A stretch of DNA of 64,000 nt from NCEH01 sp002257205 (GTDB taxonomy: Bacteria; Pseudomonadota; Alphaproteobacteria; Rhizobiales; Xanthobacteraceae). The stretch lies in the NCBI RefSeq assembly GCF_043195105.1, contig NZ_JBAFWO010000003.1; one strand, given 5' to 3'. This document shows, in pieces, positions 8,959 through 17,560 of the stretch; the stretch's first letter is position 1, and each line of letters begins with the position of its first letter. The notes under the pieces were generated by a model that ran no database searches, had not been told where the DNA came from, and saw nothing but the letters and a program-made list of their open reading frames with translations. The translations under genes and the position numbers were made by a program.

Positions 8959-9561
8959 TCAGAGAGCGCCGGTCAATAGCGCCACGCCCGCAAGTGAAAT
9001 GGCGGCACCCGCGCCGCGCACCCAGGCTTGGCCCGAGGTTTCACCGAGCCGGCCAATGGCAAAGCCAAGGCCGAGGCCGGCGAGATGCAGCAATGCGGTG
9101 GCGAGCATGAAGCCGAGGCCATAGGACAGGCCGCCGGCGGTCTCGGGCATTTCGGCGCCGTGGGCGTGGCCGTGGAAGACCGCGAACATGCCAACAAGGC
9201 CCATGGCGAAGGCCAGCGGCGCCTTCACGCCCATCGCCACCGCGGCTCCCAGAACGACCACCGACAAGGCGATGCCCGTCTCCACATAAGGCAGGTCGAA
9301 GCCGCTCATGCCGAGCGCGCCGCCCACCGCCATCAAGGTCACGAAGCTGGCGGGCAGCAACCAGATGGCGCGCCCGCCCATCTGCCAGGCAAGAATGCCG
9401 ACCGTGACCATGGCCAGCACGTGGTCCAGGCCGGTCACGGGGTGCATGAAGCCGTGCACGAAGCCGTGCGTGGCTCCAACGCCGGTATGGGCGAAGGCCA
9501 AAGAAGGCGCCAGGGCCAGGGCGCCGGCGATTGCGAGGACACGAAAGGCGGGACGGGTCAT
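8959..9561 (-). CDS. hupE: HupE/UreJ family membrane protein (nickel permease-like)
   Basis: HupE proteins are inner-membrane proteins linked to nickel supply for hydrogenases. This one (200 residues) has a cleavable-looking signal sequence (AGALALAPSLAFAHTG), then the conserved HPVTGLDHVLAMVTVGILAW motif with its histidine and aspartate, a second histidine motif FHGHAHGAE, and about six hydrophobic segments. The ATG at 9561 has AGGAG close upstream; an earlier in-frame ATG at 9615 would bury the signal sequence. It is the last gene of the hydrogenase cluster, 66 bp after hypE. Direct nickel transport has been shown for some family members only, so the role is inferred. Confidence 0.9.
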   Translation of the reverse strand: MTRPAFRVLAIAGALALAPSLAFAHTGVGATHGFVHGFMHPVTGLDHVLAMVTVGILAWQMGGRAIWLLPASFVTLMAVGGALGMSGFDLPYVETGIALSVVVLGAAVAMGVKAPLAFAMGLVGMFAVFHGHAHGAEMPETAGGLSYGLGFMLATALLHLAGLGLGFAIGRLGETSGQAWVRGAGAAISLAGVALLTGAL

Positions 9562-9627
9562 AAAGCCACTCTCCTGAAGGACGGGTTCATCTTTGGTGGA
9601 TGGGTCGCAACGCACAAGTCATCAAGC

Positions 9628-10695
9628 TCAACAGATCCGGGGCAATTGATCGCCCACCAGCATGTCCACGATGCGCTCGCCGCCGAAGCGCGTTTCCATC
9701 ACGACGCGGCCGGGCCGTTCCGCCACCACGGTGCCGATGGCGACAGCCCCCTGCCCCAGGGGATGCAGATGCCATGCCGAAAGCGCGGCCGTGGCCTCCT
9801 CGGCCGGGACCACCGCGATCAGCTTGCCCTCATTGGCGAGATAGAGCGGGTCGAGGCCGAGAATTTCGCAGAAGCCGTTCACTTCGGGGCGGATCGGCAG
9901 ATCCATTTCGCGCACCCGCACGCCCACCGCGCTCGCCTCGGCCAGTTCGTTGAGCACCGCCGCCGCGCCGCCGCGCGTGGCGTCCCGCATCATTCGAACG
10001 CCCGGCGCCGCCGTGATTAGAACATCCACAAGCTCGTGCAACGGCGCGCAATCGCTGGCGATCGTGGTTTCGAGCGCGAGATCGCCGCGGGCGTTCAGGA
10101 TGGCCGCCCCGTGGTCGCCGAGCAGGCCGTTCACCAGCACCACGTCGCCCGGCCGCGCACGGTCTATGCCCACATGGAGGCCGGCCCGCACCACGCCGAT
10201 GCCGGTGGTGGTGATGAAGAGCTTGTCGCAGGCTCCGCGCGCGACCACCTTCGTGTCGCCGGTGACGATGGAGACGCCGGCCTCGGCCGCCGCGCGCGCC
10301 ATGGAGGCGACCACCGCGCGCAGGGTCTCGACCGGCAATCCTTCCTCGATGATCACCGCGCACGACAGCGCCACCGGCCGCGCTCCGCCAACGGCGAGAT
10401 CGTTCACGGTGCCGCAGACGGCGAGGGTGCCGATGTCGCCGCCGGGGAAGAACAGCGGGTCGACCACGAACGAATCGGTCGTGAACGCCAGCCGATCGCC
10501 GAGCGCCGCCAGCGCCGCAAGATCGAACCGCGCCTGATCCTCCGGGGCGGGGTGCCCTGCCCCGGCGAAGGTCTCCAGGAACACGTCCTCGATCAGATCG
10601 CGCATGGCCGTGCCGCCGCCCCCATGGGCCAACGTCACGGTGGCTTGCGTCACCCGGCGGGGCCGGCGCACGGGCCGATCAAAAGGAATGTTCAT
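9628..10695 (-). CDS. hypE: Hydrogenase maturation protein HypE
   Basis: HypE (355 residues) dehydrates the carbamoyl group received from HypF to a cyanide carried on its C-terminal cysteine, which then goes to the iron of the [NiFe] site. The glycine-rich N-terminal segment (LAHGGGGTAMRDLI), TDSFVVDPLFFPGGDIG, VTGDTKVV and DATRGG are family motifs, and the protein ends in the essential PRIC with Cys355. The ATG overlaps the hypD stop by 4 bases (ATGA), indicating coupled translation. HypE works with HypF, HypC and HypD, all encoded in this island. Confidence 0.97.
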   Translation of the reverse strand: MNIPFDRPVRRPRRVTQATVTLAHGGGGTAMRDLIEDVFLETFAGAGHPAPEDQARFDLAALAALGDRLAFTTDSFVVDPLFFPGGDIGTLAVCGTVNDLAVGGARPVALSCAVIIEEGLPVETLRAVVASMARAAAEAGVSIVTGDTKVVARGACDKLFITTTGIGVVRAGLHVGIDRARPGDVVLVNGLLGDHGAAILNARGDLALETTIASDCAPLHELVDVLITAAPGVRMMRDATRGGAAAVLNELAEASAVGVRVREMDLPIRPEVNGFCEILGLDPLYLANEGKLIAVVPAEEATAALSAWHLHPLGQGAVAIGTVVAERPGRVVMETRFGGERIVDMLVGDQLPRIC

Positions 10696-11813
10696 GCCGC
10701 CCCCTTCATGCCGCCATATTGATAATAAGCAGCGCATGCGCCTTCGGAGGAAACCATCAGCGCGCCGAGCGGCATTTCGGGCGTGCAGCCGGTGCCGAAG
10801 ACCGGGCAGGCCCAGGGCTTTACGGCGCCGGTGAGCACCTCGCCACAGCGGCAGGCGTCGGGGTCGGCGACCTTCACATCCGGAACGGCGAAGCGGCGTT
10901 CGGCATCGAACCGGGCATAGGGTTCACGCAGCCGCACGCCCGATTCGGCAATGGAGCCGAGCCCGCGCCATTCGAACGTGGGGCGGGTTTCATACACCTG
11001 CGCCACAGCGGCGAGGGCGGCCGGATTGCCGGCATCCGGCACCACGCGGGCATATTGATTCTCGATCCGCGCTTCGCCCACCGCGAGCTGGCGCAGCACC
11101 ATCAGCAGGGATTGCAGCAGGTCGATGGGCTCGAACCCGGCCACCACCAGCGGCCGGTGGAACTCCTCGGCGATGAAGCGATAGGGCGCCGTGCCGATGA
11201 CCATGGAGACATGGCCCGGCCCAATGAAGCCGTCGATGCCGAAGTCCGGCTGCTCCAGCAAGGCCCGCAGGGTCGGGATGATGGTGATGTGGTTGCAGAA
11301 CAGGAAGAAATTTGAGATTCCCTCGCGCGCGGCGCGCAGCACGGTCAGCGCCGTTGAAGGCATGGTTGTCTCGAACCCAAGGCCGAAGAACACCACCTCG
11401 CGACCAGGATTGCGCCGCGCCAGCTCCAGCGCATCGAGCGGCGAATAGACCATGCGCACGTCCGCGCCGTCGGCCTTTGCCTGGAGCAGGCTCTTGCGCG
11501 AGCCCGGCACGCGCATGGCATCGCCGAAGGTGGCGAAGATCACTTCCGGCCGCTCGGCGATGGCGACGCAATCATCCACCCGCCCCATGGGCAGGACGCA
11601 GACCGGGCATCCCGGCCCGTGCACGAATTCGATGATATCGGGCAGCAACCCTTCCAAGCCATAGCGGAAGATGGCGTGGGTGTGCCCGCCGCACACCTCC
11701 ATGACCGCCACCGGATTGGTGCGCCCCCGCTCCAGCCGGACCGCGAGCGCGCCGATTTCCCGGATCAGTCCGGTTGCGAGGGCCGGATCGCGGAATTCAC
11801 TGACGAAACGCAT
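10692..11813 (-). CDS. hypD: Hydrogenase maturation protein HypD
   Basis: HypD (373 residues) is the iron-sulfur scaffold on which, with HypC, the Fe(CN)2CO moiety is assembled. Conserved motifs are MEVCGGHTHAIFRYG (near 38-52), HGPGCPVCVLP, FFGLGFETTMPSTA, GFIGPGHVSMVIG, and a C-terminal cysteine cluster CRCGEVLTG...CPVFGTGCTPE that holds the [4Fe-4S] cluster. It overlaps hypC by 17 bp at its start and hypE by 4 bp at its end, so hypC-hypD-hypE is a tightly coupled unit. Confidence 0.97.
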   Translation of the reverse strand: MRFVSEFRDPALATGLIREIGALAVRLERGRTNPVAVMEVCGGHTHAIFRYGLEGLLPDIIEFVHGPGCPVCVLPMGRVDDCVAIAERPEVIFATFGDAMRVPGSRKSLLQAKADGADVRMVYSPLDALELARRNPGREVVFFGLGFETTMPSTALTVLRAAREGISNFFLFCNHITIIPTLRALLEQPDFGIDGFIGPGHVSMVIGTAPYRFIAEEFHRPLVVAGFEPIDLLQSLLMVLRQLAVGEARIENQYARVVPDAGNPAALAAVAQVYETRPTFEWRGLGSIAESGVRLREPYARFDAERRFAVPDVKVADPDACRCGEVLTGAVKPWACPVFGTGCTPEMPLGALMVSSEGACAAYYQYGGMKGAA

Positions 11814-12123
11814 GATCGCCCCCTGCCCGGCCCGTGCCTGCGGGCTCGACGCTGCCGGTGCGCATCGCGTCCATCTCCGCGTCCATCTCGCCGATCTCGG
11901 CGAGCACCTTTAGCGTGGCTGCGGCTTCCGCCTCGTCGATGCGGCTCATGGCGAAGCCCACATGCACCAGCACCCAGACGCCGATCAGCGCCTCCAGCGG
12001 CGCACCCGGCTCGGCCACGCACACGACGTCGACGCTGCGGCGGACGCCGGAAACATCCACGATCGCCAGCATCGCGTCCGCGTCCGCAATGGCGACGATC
12101 CGACCGGGAATCCCGAGGCACAT
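11797..12123 (-). CDS. hypC: Hydrogenase maturation chaperone HypC
   Basis: HypC (108 residues) is a small chaperone that binds HypD and then the hydrogenase large subunit precursor, delivering the iron-diatomic ligand group. It starts with the required MCLGIPGRIV, in which Cys2 is the functional residue, and has the VGVWVLVHVGFAMSRIDE-like OB-fold ending. It is longer than typical HypC (about 75-95 residues), because about 25 residues run on into the hypD overlap. A paralogue, HupF, is encoded at 17980-18309 and is thought to serve the large subunit of the uptake enzyme. Confidence 0.95.
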   Translation of the reverse strand: MCLGIPGRIVAIADADAMLAIVDVSGVRRSVDVVCVAEPGAPLEALIGVWVLVHVGFAMSRIDEAEAAATLKVLAEIGEMDAEMDAMRTGSVEPAGTGRAGGDHAFRQ

Positions 12124-12135
12124 GGGTTCGTCTCC

Positions 12136-13596
12136 TCAATGGCGCGCGAAGGTGCGACCGCGGGCGATCCCGTAGCGGTCGATCTTGGCCCGCAGGCCAA
12201 CCCGGGACAGGCCGAGTTCCTCGGCCGCCCGGCTCTTGTTCCAGCGGCAGCGCACGAGCGTTTCCATGAGGATGGACGCCTCGATGCGCTCGATGCGGTC
12301 CTTCAGCAGGCCCCCGTCGGGCAAGGCGATCGGCTGGGACGCGCCTTCCGGCGCGGCGGCGGCACGCACCACATGGGGCGAGAGGAGATCGGCGCCGAGC
12401 TGGGGTCCGGTGGACAGAACCAGCATGCGCAGCACCTCATTCTGCATCTCGCGCACATTGCCGGGCCAGTCATAAGCCTCCATGCAGGCAAGCGCTTCGT
12501 CGGTGAAGCCCTTCACCAGCTTGCCGTGGAGGTTGCACAGCCCATCCAGAATGGCGGTGGCGAGCACCCGAAGATCATCGCGCCGCGCGCGCAGGGCCGG
12601 CATTATCAGCACCATCGCCGACAGGCGGTAATAAAGATCCTCGCGGAACCGGCCGCCCGTGATCTCCTGCGTGAGGTCGCGATGGGTCGCGGCCAGCACC
12701 CGGACATTGACGCGCTTGGATTCGTTGGAGCCAACGGGCCTGATCTCCCCCTCCTGGAGGAAACGCAGGAGCTTCACTTGAAAGGCGGGCGAAACATCGC
12801 CGATCTCATCTAGAAGAACCGTGCCGCCGTCCGCTTCGTCCAGCAGGCCGATGCGGGTGGTGTGAGCGCCGGTGAAGGCCCCCTTCTTGTGCCCGAACAA
12901 TTCGGATTCCAGCAATTCGTCGGGAATTGCCCCGCAATTGACCGCGAAGAACGGGCGCTCCGAACGCAGGCTGGAATAATGGATCGCCCGCGCGAGCAAT
13001 TCCTTGCCAGTGCCGGTCTCCCCTTGGATCAGCACCGGAACGTCGAACACGGCCACCTGGGCCGCGCGCCGGCAGGTTTCGTTCAACGGGCTCTCGGGAC
13101 TGCGGATCAAGGTGTCGAAATGGAAATTCCGCGCCACGCGCTCGTGCTGGGCGGCAAGGCGGGCCTGCGCCACCGGGGCGGCGAGCTTCAATTCCAGCGA
13201 GAGGCGATGATGATCGCGTTGCAGGGCGAACAAATGAGCCGCATTGCGCGCCACCAGCAGCAATTGATCCGGATGCCAGGGCTTGGTGATGTATTGATAG
13301 ATGCCGGCACCGTTGATGGCGCCGATCATGTCTTCCGGCTCGGTATAGCCGGTGACGATCACCCGCACGATTTCCGGCCAGCGCTCGCGCACTTCGGTGA
13401 GGAAGGCGACGCCCGAGACTTCCGGCATGCGCTGATCGCAGAACACCGCCTGGACCCACTCGCTTTCCAGAATGCGCCGCGCCTCCGCTGCGCCGAGGGC
13501 GGTGAAGACCTCGAATTCCTCGCCGAGCACGCGCGCCATCACTTCCACCGAGCGGGGCTCGTCGTCCACCAGAAGAAGGGCGGGGCGGGTGCTCAC
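12136..13596 (-). CDS. hoxA: Sigma-54-dependent response regulator HoxA/HupR
   Basis: This 486-residue NtrC-type regulator controls hydrogenase genes in response to the HupUV-HupT relay. The receiver domain has the acidic pocket VDDE (10-13) and phospho-acceptor Asp54 (FCDQRMP). A central AAA+ domain contains Walker A GETGTGKE, an intact sigma-54 contact loop GAFTGA at 239-244, and LLDEIGD. The C-terminus is a Fis-type helix-turn-helix (NKSRAAEELGLSR). The GTG at 13596 is preferred because GGAG lies 7 bases ahead, immediately after the hypB stop; upstream residues do not look coding. In this family the non-phosphorylated form is often the active one. Its place between hypB and hypC is as in Rhodobacter capsulatus hupR. 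Confidence 0.94.
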   Translation of the reverse strand: MSTRPALLLVDDEPRSVEVMARVLGEEFEVFTALGAAEARRILESEWVQAVFCDQRMPEVSGVAFLTEVRERWPEIVRVIVTGYTEPEDMIGAINGAGIYQYITKPWHPDQLLLVARNAAHLFALQRDHHRLSLELKLAAPVAQARLAAQHERVARNFHFDTLIRSPESPLNETCRRAAQVAVFDVPVLIQGETGTGKELLARAIHYSSLRSERPFFAVNCGAIPDELLESELFGHKKGAFTGAHTTRIGLLDEADGGTVLLDEIGDVSPAFQVKLLRFLQEGEIRPVGSNESKRVNVRVLAATHRDLTQEITGGRFREDLYYRLSAMVLIMPALRARRDDLRVLATAILDGLCNLHGKLVKGFTDEALACMEAYDWPGNVREMQNEVLRMLVLSTGPQLGADLLSPHVVRAAAAPEGASQPIALPDGGLLKDRIERIEASILMETLVRCRWNKSRAAEELGLSRVGLRAKIDRYGIARGRTFARH

Positions 13597-13600
13597 CACC

Positions 13601-14536
13601 CTACTCCGCCGCCGTATGGACGGCGCCGCGCAGCGCCTGTGCCCGCTGTTCGGCGACCCCTGCCAGCTCTTCGAGCCGCATGCGCCGCGCGCTTTCCAGC
13701 CATGCCAGCCATTCCGCAAATCCGGCGCCCGACCGGGCGGACACGGTGATTACGCGCGCCATGGGATTGATGCGCGCGACATTCCCGGCGATGGCGTCGA
13801 AATCAACGTCCAGATGCGGCAGCAGGTCGGCCTTGGTCAGCAGGACCAGATCGGCGCCCTGGAAGATATCGGGATATTTCAGCGGCTTGTCCTCGCCCTC
13901 CGTCACGGAGAGGAGGGTGATGCGCTTGTCCTCGCCAAGATCGAAGGCCGCCGGGCAGACCAGGTTGCCGACATTCTCGATGAACAAGACCCCGCCGGCC
14001 GGAAGTGGCAGCCGGTCCATGGCGTGGCCCACCATGTGTGCGTCCAGGTGGCAGCCCTTGCCGGTATTGATCTGGACGGCGGGAAAGCCGACCGCGCGGA
14101 TGCGGTCGGCATCGTTCGCGGTCTGCTGGTCGCCTTCGATGACGGCCGCCGAAACGCGGCCGACGAGCGCTTTCAATGTCTCGACCAGCAGCGTCGTCTT
14201 GCCGGCCCCCGGACCCGCCAGCAGGTTCAGGGCGAAGACGCCGTCCGCCGCGAGCCGGACGCGGTTTTGTGCCGCGAAGCCGTCGTTCTTGGCCAGGATG
14301 TTCTGCTCGATCTCCACCATGCGGCGCGCATCGAGGCCGGGCGCGTGGCTGTGCTGCGGCTGCGCCGGTTCGCCAGGATCGTGGGAATGGGAGTGCCCGT
14401 GCGCGTGCCCATGCTGGTGCGCCCCGTCGTCCGGCGCTCTCTCATGTGAATGGGAATGGGCGCCCTGCCCCGCCTGTGCGGCATCGGGACCGGACAGGGT
14501 GACGGCATCGGATCCACAACCGCAGGCGACGCACAT
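13601..14536 (-). CDS. hypB: Hydrogenase nickel incorporation GTPase HypB
   Basis: HypB (311 residues) is the SIMIBI-class GTPase that helps HypA load nickel into the large subunit. It starts with MCVACGCGS, a CxxCGC-type high-affinity nickel site, followed by a histidine-rich stretch (about residues 27-63, with more than a dozen His) that stores nickel. The P-loop GPGAGKTTL is at 108-116. Later motifs include VLFIENVGNLVCPA (nickel/zinc Cys) and LLTKADLLP (G4). The ATG at 14536 overlaps the hypA stop by one base. It ends 2 bases before the hoxA start region. Confidence 0.97.
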   Translation of the reverse strand: MCVACGCGSDAVTLSGPDAAQAGQGAHSHSHERAPDDGAHQHGHAHGHSHSHDPGEPAQPQHSHAPGLDARRMVEIEQNILAKNDGFAAQNRVRLAADGVFALNLLAGPGAGKTTLLVETLKALVGRVSAAVIEGDQQTANDADRIRAVGFPAVQINTGKGCHLDAHMVGHAMDRLPLPAGGVLFIENVGNLVCPAAFDLGEDKRITLLSVTEGEDKPLKYPDIFQGADLVLLTKADLLPHLDVDFDAIAGNVARINPMARVITVSARSGAGFAEWLAWLESARRMRLEELAGVAEQRAQALRGAVHTAAE

Positions 14537-14877
14537 CACACGACCTCCAGGTCTTTGATTTTCATCTCGGTGCCACCGTTGGGCACCAGCCGTTCGCCGC
14601 CGCAAACCGGGCAGGGATCGAGCCGGTCGGCAAGCGGCACGGTGGTTCCGCAGGCGAAGCACCAGGCGGTTCCGCCCTCGGTGATCATCACCAGTTCGGC
14701 GCCTTCGGCGAGCGACCCGCGCATCACGACGTCGAAGCCGAAACGCAAGGCCTCCGGCTCGACGCCGGCAAACGCGCCGATCGCCAGGCGCACCCGCGTG
14801 ACGCGTGAAAAATTCTGTGCCTGCGCCGCCTCTTCCATCGCGGCCCGCAGGCTTTCGCAGAGCGCCATCTCGTGCAT
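14536..14877 (-). CDS. hypA: Hydrogenase nickel insertion protein HypA
   Basis: HypA (113 residues) hands nickel to the hydrogenase large subunit. It begins MHEMALCESL, where the N-terminal amine and His2 bind nickel, and has a zinc site of two CxxC pairs at Cys73/76 and Cys89/92. The ATG at 14877 is fixed by the obligatory MHE start; the longer open frame is not HypA. It starts 1 base after the hupK stop and overlaps hypB by one base. Confidence 0.97.
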   Translation of the reverse strand: MHEMALCESLRAAMEEAAQAQNFSRVTRVRLAIGAFAGVEPEALRFGFDVVMRGSLAEGAELVMITEGGTAWCFACGTTVPLADRLDPCPVCGGERLVPNGGTEMKIKDLEVV

Positions 14878-14878
14878 G

Positions 14879-15829
14879 TCATGCCTCCGGTGCAAAGTGG
14901 AGGGCCAGCGGGACGCAGGGATTGACCGCGCATTCGGCAATCCGCGCCAGCATCTGCGCCTCGCGCCGCGCCGGCAAGGCCACGAGCATCTGGGCGAACA
15001 GGCCACCCGGCGCCAGGTTCCAGGTGCTGGGGGTGCGGATCCGATAGGCGAGGACATGACCGTCCTTCACCTTCGCCCGGTGCACGAGGATCCCTCGTGC
15101 CGCCTGCGCATAGCCGACCCCTGCCCCGGCTTGCCCTTGAAGCCGCGCGTCGTGGCCGCCATCCGCCATCCAGAGCAGATCCACGATCCGCGCGAGCAGG
15201 CGCACGAACAGGCTTGCCCCTTGCTCGATGAGCATCGCGCGGATCACCGGCGCGGCGCGCACGCGTGCAAGGACTGTGGCTTCGCACCGGGGCGAAGGCG
15301 CGTGTTCCATCAGGTCTGCACCGAGGGCGTCCACATCTAGGGCTGGAAGGGTGGCCCGCCCCCATGCGGGATCCAGACGATCACGCAATTCGCGCAGCAA
15401 GCCTGCGGCCGGCGTCGCTCCGCGGTCCAGCCAGGAGGCCAGATCGGGCACGGAGAATTCCGGCAGATTGTCCCCGCCGCACACATGCCGGGCAATCTCC
15501 GCCGGCGTGCCGCGTCCGAGCAAAGCAAGGCCGGTACGGTCGGACGCAGTGCCGAGCACGCCCGGCCATAGATGAAACAGCGCCACCCCATGGTCGCGCA
15601 CGGTTTCGGCCCGCATCGCGGCTGCGTTTTCCGTGTCCGGCAATCCAAGTGCATGGCTTGCGGCTGCGCGATGGGCGGCCCCACAGAGATTGAACAGGCG
15701 CGGCAACAACTCCAGCGCCTCTTCCACGCGCCGGCCCACCAGCAGCGGCTCGGGATCGAGCATTGGCGCGCTAGTGAAGTGCCAGCTTGCCGCGACACCG
15801 GGCCGCGCGATGGTCAAGGCTTCGCTCAT
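14879..15829 (-). CDS. hupK: Hydrogenase assembly protein HupK (large-subunit-like)
   Basis: HupK (316 residues) is thought to act as a scaffold for the Fe(CN)2CO group before it is transferred to HupL. The sequence is a shortened, diverged relative of the hydrogenase large subunit. An L1-like motif NLCGAAH places Cys49 and His53, and an L2-like motif NPCVPLALH at the C-terminus places Cys305 and His311. The middle keeps TPSTWNLAPGG, resembling the large-subunit TTWN-PRD region. Each motif keeps its first cysteine but lacks the second. The ATG overlaps the hupJ stop by 4 bases (ATGA). Confidence 0.9.
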   Translation of the reverse strand: MSEALTIARPGVAASWHFTSAPMLDPEPLLVGRRVEEALELLPRLFNLCGAAHRAAASHALGLPDTENAAAMRAETVRDHGVALFHLWPGVLGTASDRTGLALLGRGTPAEIARHVCGGDNLPEFSVPDLASWLDRGATPAAGLLRELRDRLDPAWGRATLPALDVDALGADLMEHAPSPRCEATVLARVRAAPVIRAMLIEQGASLFVRLLARIVDLLWMADGGHDARLQGQAGAGVGYAQAARGILVHRAKVKDGHVLAYRIRTPSTWNLAPGGLFAQMLVALPARREAQMLARIAECAVNPCVPLALHFAPEA

Positions 15830-16695
15830 GCCGGCTCCGATGCCGGACGCGCGCCGGCGGTGGGGCCGAAGATCAGCTCGCGGCGCGTGGGCTGGGGCGA
15901 AAGCACAGGCCGTTGCTCCGCCCCGTCCGGCGGTGCAGCGTCATCGCCTAAGGCCACGGCTTCCGCAGCCTCAAGCGACGCCAGTTCCTCGGTGCGGCGG
16001 CGGCGAATCTCGGCCGTCGGCGCGCCTTCTTCCCGATGCGCGGGATCGAGCAAGGCGATCAATGCCGCCTTCGCGGTTTCCGTGGCCTGGAGCATCGAGG
16101 TGAAGTCGAACATGGGCGAAAACAGCGAGCAGGCCTTATAGGGGCCGGTTTCCGGGCGGTTCGCGCCGAGAAATTCGTACCAGCCCGAGGGGAAGGCGAT
16201 CAGTTCCTTCGTTCCGGTGGCAAGGCGCGTCCAGTCGTCGTCGGGGCCGGGCAGCAGGACGAGGTTCATGAACCAGGGCGTGACCAGCATGCCGAATACC
16301 CGTCCCTCGTGGACGCGGAACCCAACGGCCTTCACCGACAGCGTCTCGTTGACGATCGGCACGCCCCGCATCTGCCCCGCGTGAATCTCGCGGAACGCGG
16401 CTTCCAGGCGCAGCGGCACGGTGCGGACGATCTCATCCAGGCGCGGATCGACCGCCGGCGCGGGCGCGGCGGCGATCCCCTCGCCCTGGTCGAGCACCAT
16501 GAATTGCTCGCTGTCGCCATCGCACACCGGGCAGCGCCAATGGTCGGGCAGGTCCACGAACGCGGTGCCGGCGGGCACCTGCCAAGTCTCGCACCCCTCG
16601 GCGGGATCATAGACGTGCCAGCACACCTTGCATTCGAGGCGGGTCTTCGGATCGAGCCCGCCGTTCGCGCCGCGAAAGGAGCCTTCAAACCGCAT
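15826..16695 (-). CDS. hupJ: Rubredoxin-HybE fusion hydrogenase assembly protein (HupI-HupJ type)
   Basis: This 289-residue protein joins two maturation factors. Residues about 18-65 are a rubredoxin with paired cysteines Cys22/Cys25 and Cys55/Cys58 and the YDPAEG turn. Residues about 80-215 are the HybE/HupJ chaperone domain (VPIVNETLSVKAVGF, GMLVTPWFMNLVLLPG, FPSGWYEFLGA, CSLFSPMF). A charged tail of about 70 residues follows. HupI-type rubredoxins are reported to protect maturation of the enzyme in oxygen, and HybE-type proteins act on small-subunit or precursor assembly. In Rhizobium leguminosarum the two parts are separate genes hupI and hupJ. Confidence 0.9.
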   Translation of the reverse strand: MRFEGSFRGANGGLDPKTRLECKVCWHVYDPAEGCETWQVPAGTAFVDLPDHWRCPVCDGDSEQFMVLDQGEGIAAAPAPAVDPRLDEIVRTVPLRLEAAFREIHAGQMRGVPIVNETLSVKAVGFRVHEGRVFGMLVTPWFMNLVLLPGPDDDWTRLATGTKELIAFPSGWYEFLGANRPETGPYKACSLFSPMFDFTSMLQATETAKAALIALLDPAHREEGAPTAEIRRRRTEELASLEAAEAVALGDDAAPPDGAEQRPVLSPQPTRRELIFGPTAGARPASEPA

Positions 16696-16704
16696 GATCG
16701 GTCC

Positions 16705-17550
16705 TCATCGCATGGCCCCGAGCACTTCGGTCAGCCGTTCGGCGGAATCGGCGATGTCTTCCGGCGCGGCACAGGCCACCTCCGGCAGATCGGTGATTTC
16801 GAGCGTGTCGAGGATCAGCATGTCGGTGGAGTTGTAATAGCGCACGCGCCAGACATCGCGCCGCGCGGTCGCATCGATCCGGCAATTTCCATAGCCGCGC
16901 GAGAGGATGGTCAGCCCGCCGATGCCGACCGCGGCATCGATGAGCGCGAGATCCTCGGGCGTGTGCGGCAGAAGGGAGAAATTGATGACATGGGCCGGCG
17001 TTCCCGGCGCGCGCTGTTCGGTGCGATGGGCAATCTCGGCGATGATCGGCGGCGCATTGACGACGCCGGTTCGCGGCCGCGCGGTGTCCGCAAGATCGAT
17101 CTTCCACTGTGCGGGAAAGGCACGCAGAAGAGCGCCGCGCGGAAACGCCCCGACCTCGATCCGGTCCACTCCCTCCGCGCCGCGCACCCGCCAGACCCCG
17201 GCGAAGGTCGCCTCCTGGATTTCCAGGGGTGCACCGCCGCCGCTGACGCGCACGGCAACTTCGCCCTCGCCCAGCGCCTCGTCGATCAGCCGACGGTTCG
17301 CCGCGTCGAAGCCGGCGAGCGAGACGCTCGCATGATCGCCCGGCTTCCAGGTCTCCAACGCGCGCTGGACCTCCTCGAGGGCGGCGAAGGCCGGCGCGTG
17401 GCGCGCCTTGTCGTCGACCTCGGGCAGATGGGGTTCATAGACGCGCATCCCTGAGGGCATCGGCAGATAGGCGAGGCCGTCGGCGCCCTCGGTCTGGCTG
17501 CCGGGACCAAAGCCGATGGGCGGCTGGGTGGCGATGGGAAGCGATGCCAT
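16705..17550 (-). CDS. hupH: Hydrogenase expression/formation protein HupH
   Basis: HupH (281 residues, HyaF family) is needed for full activity of the uptake hydrogenase, probably in small-subunit maturation. The sequence contains the family regions GEGEVAVRVSGGG near 90-102, IQEATFAGVWRV, and SRGYGNCRIDATARRDVWRVRYYNSTDMLILDTLEI near the C-terminus, where the glycine-tyrosine-glycine-asparagine-cysteine run is strongly conserved. The ATG at 17550 has GAGG 8 bases upstream. It follows hupG by 10 bp and precedes hupJ by 9 bp. Confidence 0.93.
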   Translation of the reverse strand: MASLPIATQPPIGFGPGSQTEGADGLAYLPMPSGMRVYEPHLPEVDDKARHAPAFAALEEVQRALETWKPGDHASVSLAGFDAANRRLIDEALGEGEVAVRVSGGGAPLEIQEATFAGVWRVRGAEGVDRIEVGAFPRGALLRAFPAQWKIDLADTARPRTGVVNAPPIIAEIAHRTEQRAPGTPAHVINFSLLPHTPEDLALIDAAVGIGGLTILSRGYGNCRIDATARRDVWRVRYYNSTDMLILDTLEITDLPEVACAAPEDIADSAERLTEVLGAMR

Positions 17551-17560
17551 TCCTCAATCC

